From the NCBI RefSeq assembly GCF_003858645.1, contig NZ_RQJP01000001.1:186001-250000 (forward strand): a DNA stretch of 64,000 nucleotides, in the 5' to 3' direction. The position numbers and the translations under genes are program-made. Source of the DNA: Larkinella knui. GTDB lineage: Bacteria > Bacteroidota > Bacteroidia > Cytophagales > Spirosomataceae. Shown one piece after another: positions 61,088 to 64,000 of the stretch. Below the pieces are notes generated by a model, which ran no database searches, had not been told where the DNA came from, and saw nothing but the letters and a program-made list of their open reading frames with translations. How positions within the stretch are numbered: the stretch's first letter is position 1; every line of letters begins with the position of its first letter.

Positions 61088-62331
61088 TTGAGTAACGATG
61101 GATGAATTGGTTTTCGTGTAATTAAAATTCGTTTCTTCTTATCAACTAGTGTGGTGGCAAACAGGTAATGCACTCCACCGGCGGCTAAACCGAGTTTTTT
61201 ACGCAGCATTTCGGCCGGTTCTGGAAAGTTCCGAACACTCAGATTAGCTTTGGGTTCTGGCAAAAACGACTGAACCTCTTTGCGATCCGGTTTACAATTT
61301 CCCACTACTTCAAATGAACGGCCCGGAAAGTCGGGTATCCATTGATCACTGGTGTACAAATGACTATTGGGTGCTAATTTATATAAACCAAACCGCTCCG
61401 CTACTGCCCGAAATGCCCCTGCTTTCAATATAGACGCATTGGGTTCGTATAAGTAACGCATCGGGTCGCCGAATTGAACAGGAACGGTTCGTTCTTCGGA
61501 TCGACGGAAAATAAACACTTCGTCCGGTCCGGTTGACCGGAGGTTGATCGTGGTAACCGCAACGTCCGGATCTTCATGAGCCTTCAAAACAAATAAAACT
61601 TCCTTGCATTCATTATCGACCGAAACAATATGAACCGCAGCCACGTCGGGCAATTGCCGTATAACGGCTTCAATATCAATCAGCGGTGATGTTTTTAACA
61701 ATACTGAAGTGGCTTTTTTTCGAAAACCGGTCGAAATTCCGGTACCGTACCAATCCAGAATGTTAGGCTCACAATCTTCCAGTAGCACCACTTTCCCGCC
61801 CTGCTGGTTGCGCCGGGCCGGATCCAGATAAAACCAGTCGGCCGTATCCGTGAAACGGGCCAAAAAATCGTTTGCATCGGTATTCCGGCCCTGATTCGCC
61901 TGGAAATCAATCGTATCTCCCCCCAGTTTAGGAAGGTTAAAAGCCGCCAGTTCGGCCAGATCGGGCTGATGCTCAATATAAATGACCCGATCCGCCTGCC
62001 GGGAAAAGGCCAGCGAATCGACGCCCATGCCGCCGGTTAAGTCGATTAATAAAGAAGGTTGGCCACCATTTTTAGCCACAATTGACGCTTTATAAGCCGC
62101 CGTCCGTTCCGAGGAAGCCTGTTCGACCGATAGAGCCGGCGGAAATACAAGCGCGGGGTTGGCATACCAGGTTGGCAGTTTGATTTTAGCTTTTTGCCGG
62201 GCTACCAACTGAGCGGCCACTACCTTTAAACGAACATCTGCCGGGGCTGACGTATGCAGGAGCAACGTGTGGGGATCAGCGTGTAAGTGTTCCTGAATAA
62301 ATGTTTGTTCCGCAGCCGTTAAAAATGTCAT
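61084..62331 (-). CDS. SAM-dependent methyltransferase with THUMP-like domain
   Basis: 415 residues. The N-terminal segment (1-95) is followed by a Rossmann methyltransferase core: LLIDLTGGMGVDSLAFSRQA (motif I), RVIYIEHQP, then WFYLDPARRNQQGGK (a DPAR motif IV) and SVLLKTSPLIDI. The C-terminal part (about 315-415; FGLYKLAPNSHLYTS ... SFEVVGN) fits the THUMP-like domain of this family. The likely target is RNA, but the site is unknown. The gene is divergent from the SulP transporter and overlaps the next gene by 4 nt. Confidence 0.88.
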   Translation of the reverse strand: MTFLTAAEQTFIQEHLHADPHTLLLHTSAPADVRLKVVAAQLVARQKAKIKLPTWYANPALVFPPALSVEQASSERTAAYKASIVAKNGGQPSLLIDLTGGMGVDSLAFSRQADRVIYIEHQPDLAELAAFNLPKLGGDTIDFQANQGRNTDANDFLARFTDTADWFYLDPARRNQQGGKVVLLEDCEPNILDWYGTGISTGFRKKATSVLLKTSPLIDIEAVIRQLPDVAAVHIVSVDNECKEVLFVLKAHEDPDVAVTTINLRSTGPDEVFIFRRSEERTVPVQFGDPMRYLYEPNASILKAGAFRAVAERFGLYKLAPNSHLYTSDQWIPDFPGRSFEVVGNCKPDRKEVQSFLPEPKANLSVRNFPEPAEMLRKKLGLAAGGVHYLFATTLVDKKKRILITRKPIHPSLLK

Positions 62332-62471
62332 TAATTAAAGAAAAATTAGTAACTATGAAAAGATTAAAAAAGGATTAAAATTTTATGACGAGTTTTGTGG
62401 TTATGAAACTGTTCTACTGACCTCGGAACAAATAATTACCGCTCTTAATTTTCATTGTAATTAAAATACTT

Positions 62472-64000
62472 ATGAAAATCTTTAGACCCCTAAAGACCTT
62501 ATCGACGTATTCACTTTCTACTTTTCGTTCGGATTTACCGTCGGGACTATCGGTTTTTCTGGTGGCGCTGCCGCTTTGTCTGGGAATTGCGCTGGCATCG
62601 GGTGCTCCGTTGTTTTCCGGTCTGGTGGCCGGCATGATTGGCGGGCTGGTTATTGGTTTGCTATCGGGTTCGGAAATTAGCGTCAGTGGTCCGGCGGCCG
62701 GTCTGGCGGTGATCGTTGCCGACAGCATCAGCGGGTTGGGTTCGTTTGAAGTATTCCTGACGGCGGTGGTGATTGCCGGGATCATCCAATTAGGATTGGG
62801 CGTTCTGAAAGCCGGAAAATTCAGCGGTTATTTTCCGGACAGCGTCATCCGGGGGTTGCTGGTCGCTATCGGTCTGGTTATTATTCTCAAACAGATTCCC
62901 CACGCGCTGGGCCGCGATAATGATTTTGAAGGTGAGTTTGAGTTTCAACAGTTAGCCGACGGCGAAAATACCATTTCCGAGATTTACCGGGCCATTGTGA
63001 CGGCCAGTACCGGTGCCGTTGTGATCAGCCTCGCGTCGTTTTTACTGCTTTTTTTCTGGGAAAAAGCGGCCAGAAAAGGCCTGGGATTTTTCAAGAACTT
63101 TCCGGGTGCGCTGGCCGTGGTGGTCTTGGGAATTGGCATGAACGAACTTTTCCGTGTCATTATGCCCGACTGGTATCTGGGTACTTCGGCGCATCAGCAT
63201 ATGGTGCAGATTCCCGAAATCGAAAAAGGCAAAAGCCTGTTTTCGATTTTCTATTTTCCGGATTTCAGTGCGCTGACCAATCCCAAAGTTTACATCACGG
63301 CATTCACCATTGCCATTGTGGCGAGTCTGGAAACCCTTTTGAATCTGGAAGCTGCCGACAAACTCGATCCCCAAAAACGGGTTTCATCGCCCGATCAGGA
63401 GATGATGGCGCAGGGTATCGGCAATTTGGTTTCGGGCCTCATTGGCGGTTTGCCCCTCACGTCGGTGATTGTCCGCACGTCTGCCAATGTGTACGGAGGG
63501 AGTAAAACCCGGGTTTCGGCCATTATTCACGGCTTGTTTTTGATGATCGCCGTTTTTCTGGGCGCTCCGCTGATCAACCTGATTCCGCTGTCGTGTCTGG
63601 CGGCTTTGCTCATCACGGTAGGCTATAAACTGGCGAAACCGGAGATATTCAGAAAAACCTACCAAGAAGGCATTTATCAGTTTATTCCGTTCATTGTCAC
63701 GGTGGTAGGAATTGTGTTTACCGACTTGTTAATTGGAATCGGCATTGGCCTGGTGGTCGGTATTCTCTTCGTGCTTTATACCAATTTTCAGGCGGCATTC
63801 CGGGTGGTGCGGGACAATAACAAGGTGTTGATCAAACTCCAGAAAGATCAGTATTTCTTGATAAAACCGCAGTTGAAACAAACGCTGCGCGAGCTACAAC
63901 CGGGCGATGAAGTGCTCGTCGATGGTACCCATGCCGCCTTTATCGACCAGGATATTTACAACATCCTCCAGGATTTCAAGGAAACCGCGCATACGTTGAA
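62472..64000 (+). CDS. SulP-family anion transporter, C-terminal end missing
   Basis: 509 codons are visible and the frame is open at the right edge. The start at 62472 is an ATG, giving KIFRPLKTLSTYSL then the first helix. The transport core has LPLCLGIALASGAPLFSGLVAG, SGPAAGLAVIVAD (the anion-site region) and FPDSVIRGLLVAIG; further helices run to about 440. The C-terminal region (KVLIKLQKDQYFLIKPQLKQ ... VLVDGTHAAFIDQD) looks like a STAS-like domain, cut short here. Family substrates include sulphate, bicarbonate and chloride; the one here cannot be told. Confidence 0.9.
   Translation, partial: MKIFRPLKTLSTYSLSTFRSDLPSGLSVFLVALPLCLGIALASGAPLFSGLVAGMIGGLVIGLLSGSEISVSGPAAGLAVIVADSISGLGSFEVFLTAVVIAGIIQLGLGVLKAGKFSGYFPDSVIRGLLVAIGLVIILKQIPHALGRDNDFEGEFEFQQLADGENTISEIYRAIVTASTGAVVISLASFLLLFFWEKAARKGLGFFKNFPGALAVVVLGIGMNELFRVIMPDWYLGTSAHQHMVQIPEIEKGKSLFSIFYFPDFSALTNPKVYITAFTIAIVASLETLLNLEAADKLDPQKRVSSPDQEMMAQGIGNLVSGLIGGLPLTSVIVRTSANVYGGSKTRVSAIIHGLFLMIAVFLGAPLINLIPLSCLAALLITVGYKLAKPEIFRKTYQEGIYQFIPFIVTVVGIVFTDLLIGIGIGLVVGILFVLYTNFQAAFRVVRDNNKVLIKLQKDQYFLIKPQLKQTLRELQPGDEVLVDGTHAAFIDQDIYNILQDFKETAHTL

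Noticed and set aside
1-64000. tRNA, rRNA, prophage, insertion sequence or replication origin
   Set aside because: No cloverleaf with a GTTCRA arm, no rRNA-like stretch, no transposase or integrase gene, and no dnaA-box cluster was seen by eye. A tool search could still find a short RNA gene.

Overview
The window is chromosomal DNA of a Bacteroidota member, most likely of the order Cytophagales (Spirosoma/Larkinella-like). This is inferred from a SusC/SusD pair, a fused MurF-alanine racemase, a type IX secretion C-terminal domain, a GIN-domain protein next to a LytS/LytTR pair, and promoter-like TAnnTTTG elements upstream of several genes. About 50 protein genes are visible. I saw no rRNA, tRNA, CRISPR array, insertion sequence or prophage gene. 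The first and last genes run off the window.

Layout. 1-9.3 kb: a truncated DUF1080 gene, a PAS histidine kinase, a ThuA-like protein, a single-domain response regulator, a GH116 glycosidase, and a glucuronokinase/UTP-sugar pyrophosphorylase pair. 9.6-11.4 kb: a TlpA-like thioredoxin and kynureninase. 11.5-17.3 kb: a six-gene copper/metal cluster on the minus strand (HYC_CC_PP-type protein, TonB-dependent receptor, HMA-AraC regulator, Cys-rich four-helix bundle protein, Met/His-rich outer-membrane protein, HMA chaperone). It has two recognisable promoters, one carrying an inverted repeat. 17.4-26.5 kb: a SusCD pair divergent from a large VCBS/ASPIC lipoprotein. 26.5-34.3 kb: DUF4494, the GIN-domain/LytS/LytTR operon, an ABC-2 exporter, an RDD protein and a DAACS symporter. 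34.6-38.4 kb: a secreted nuclease-like protein with two CBM3 modules. 38.5-64 kb: mostly housekeeping genes (glyQS, cbpA/cbpM, HhH protein, LOG, rpiB, rbfA, LolC/E-like permease, M1 peptidase, second DUF1080 protein, polA, Usp, corA, murF-alr, a THUMP-like methyltransferase, SulP transporter).

The most unusual feature is in the gaps between genes. About a dozen gaps hold a long, nearly perfect inverted repeat (arms 17-35 bp). In many cases it fills the whole space, starting within about 12 nt of one stop codon and ending within about 14 nt of the next start or stop. Four share the core GGCTGACGC at the top of the stem or in the loop although their outer arms differ. Two others share an ACCCACGGAC...GTCCGTG arm. 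Within one hairpin the two arms match each other far better than they match other hairpins, which suggests ongoing homogenisation of palindromes.

Functional themes: use of plant-type glycosides and sugars (GH116, SusCD, ThuA, DUF1080, glucuronokinase, CBM3 protein), copper handling, and cell-wall/translation/replication housekeeping. All positions and motifs were read by eye; family names rest on remembered motifs, with no database search.
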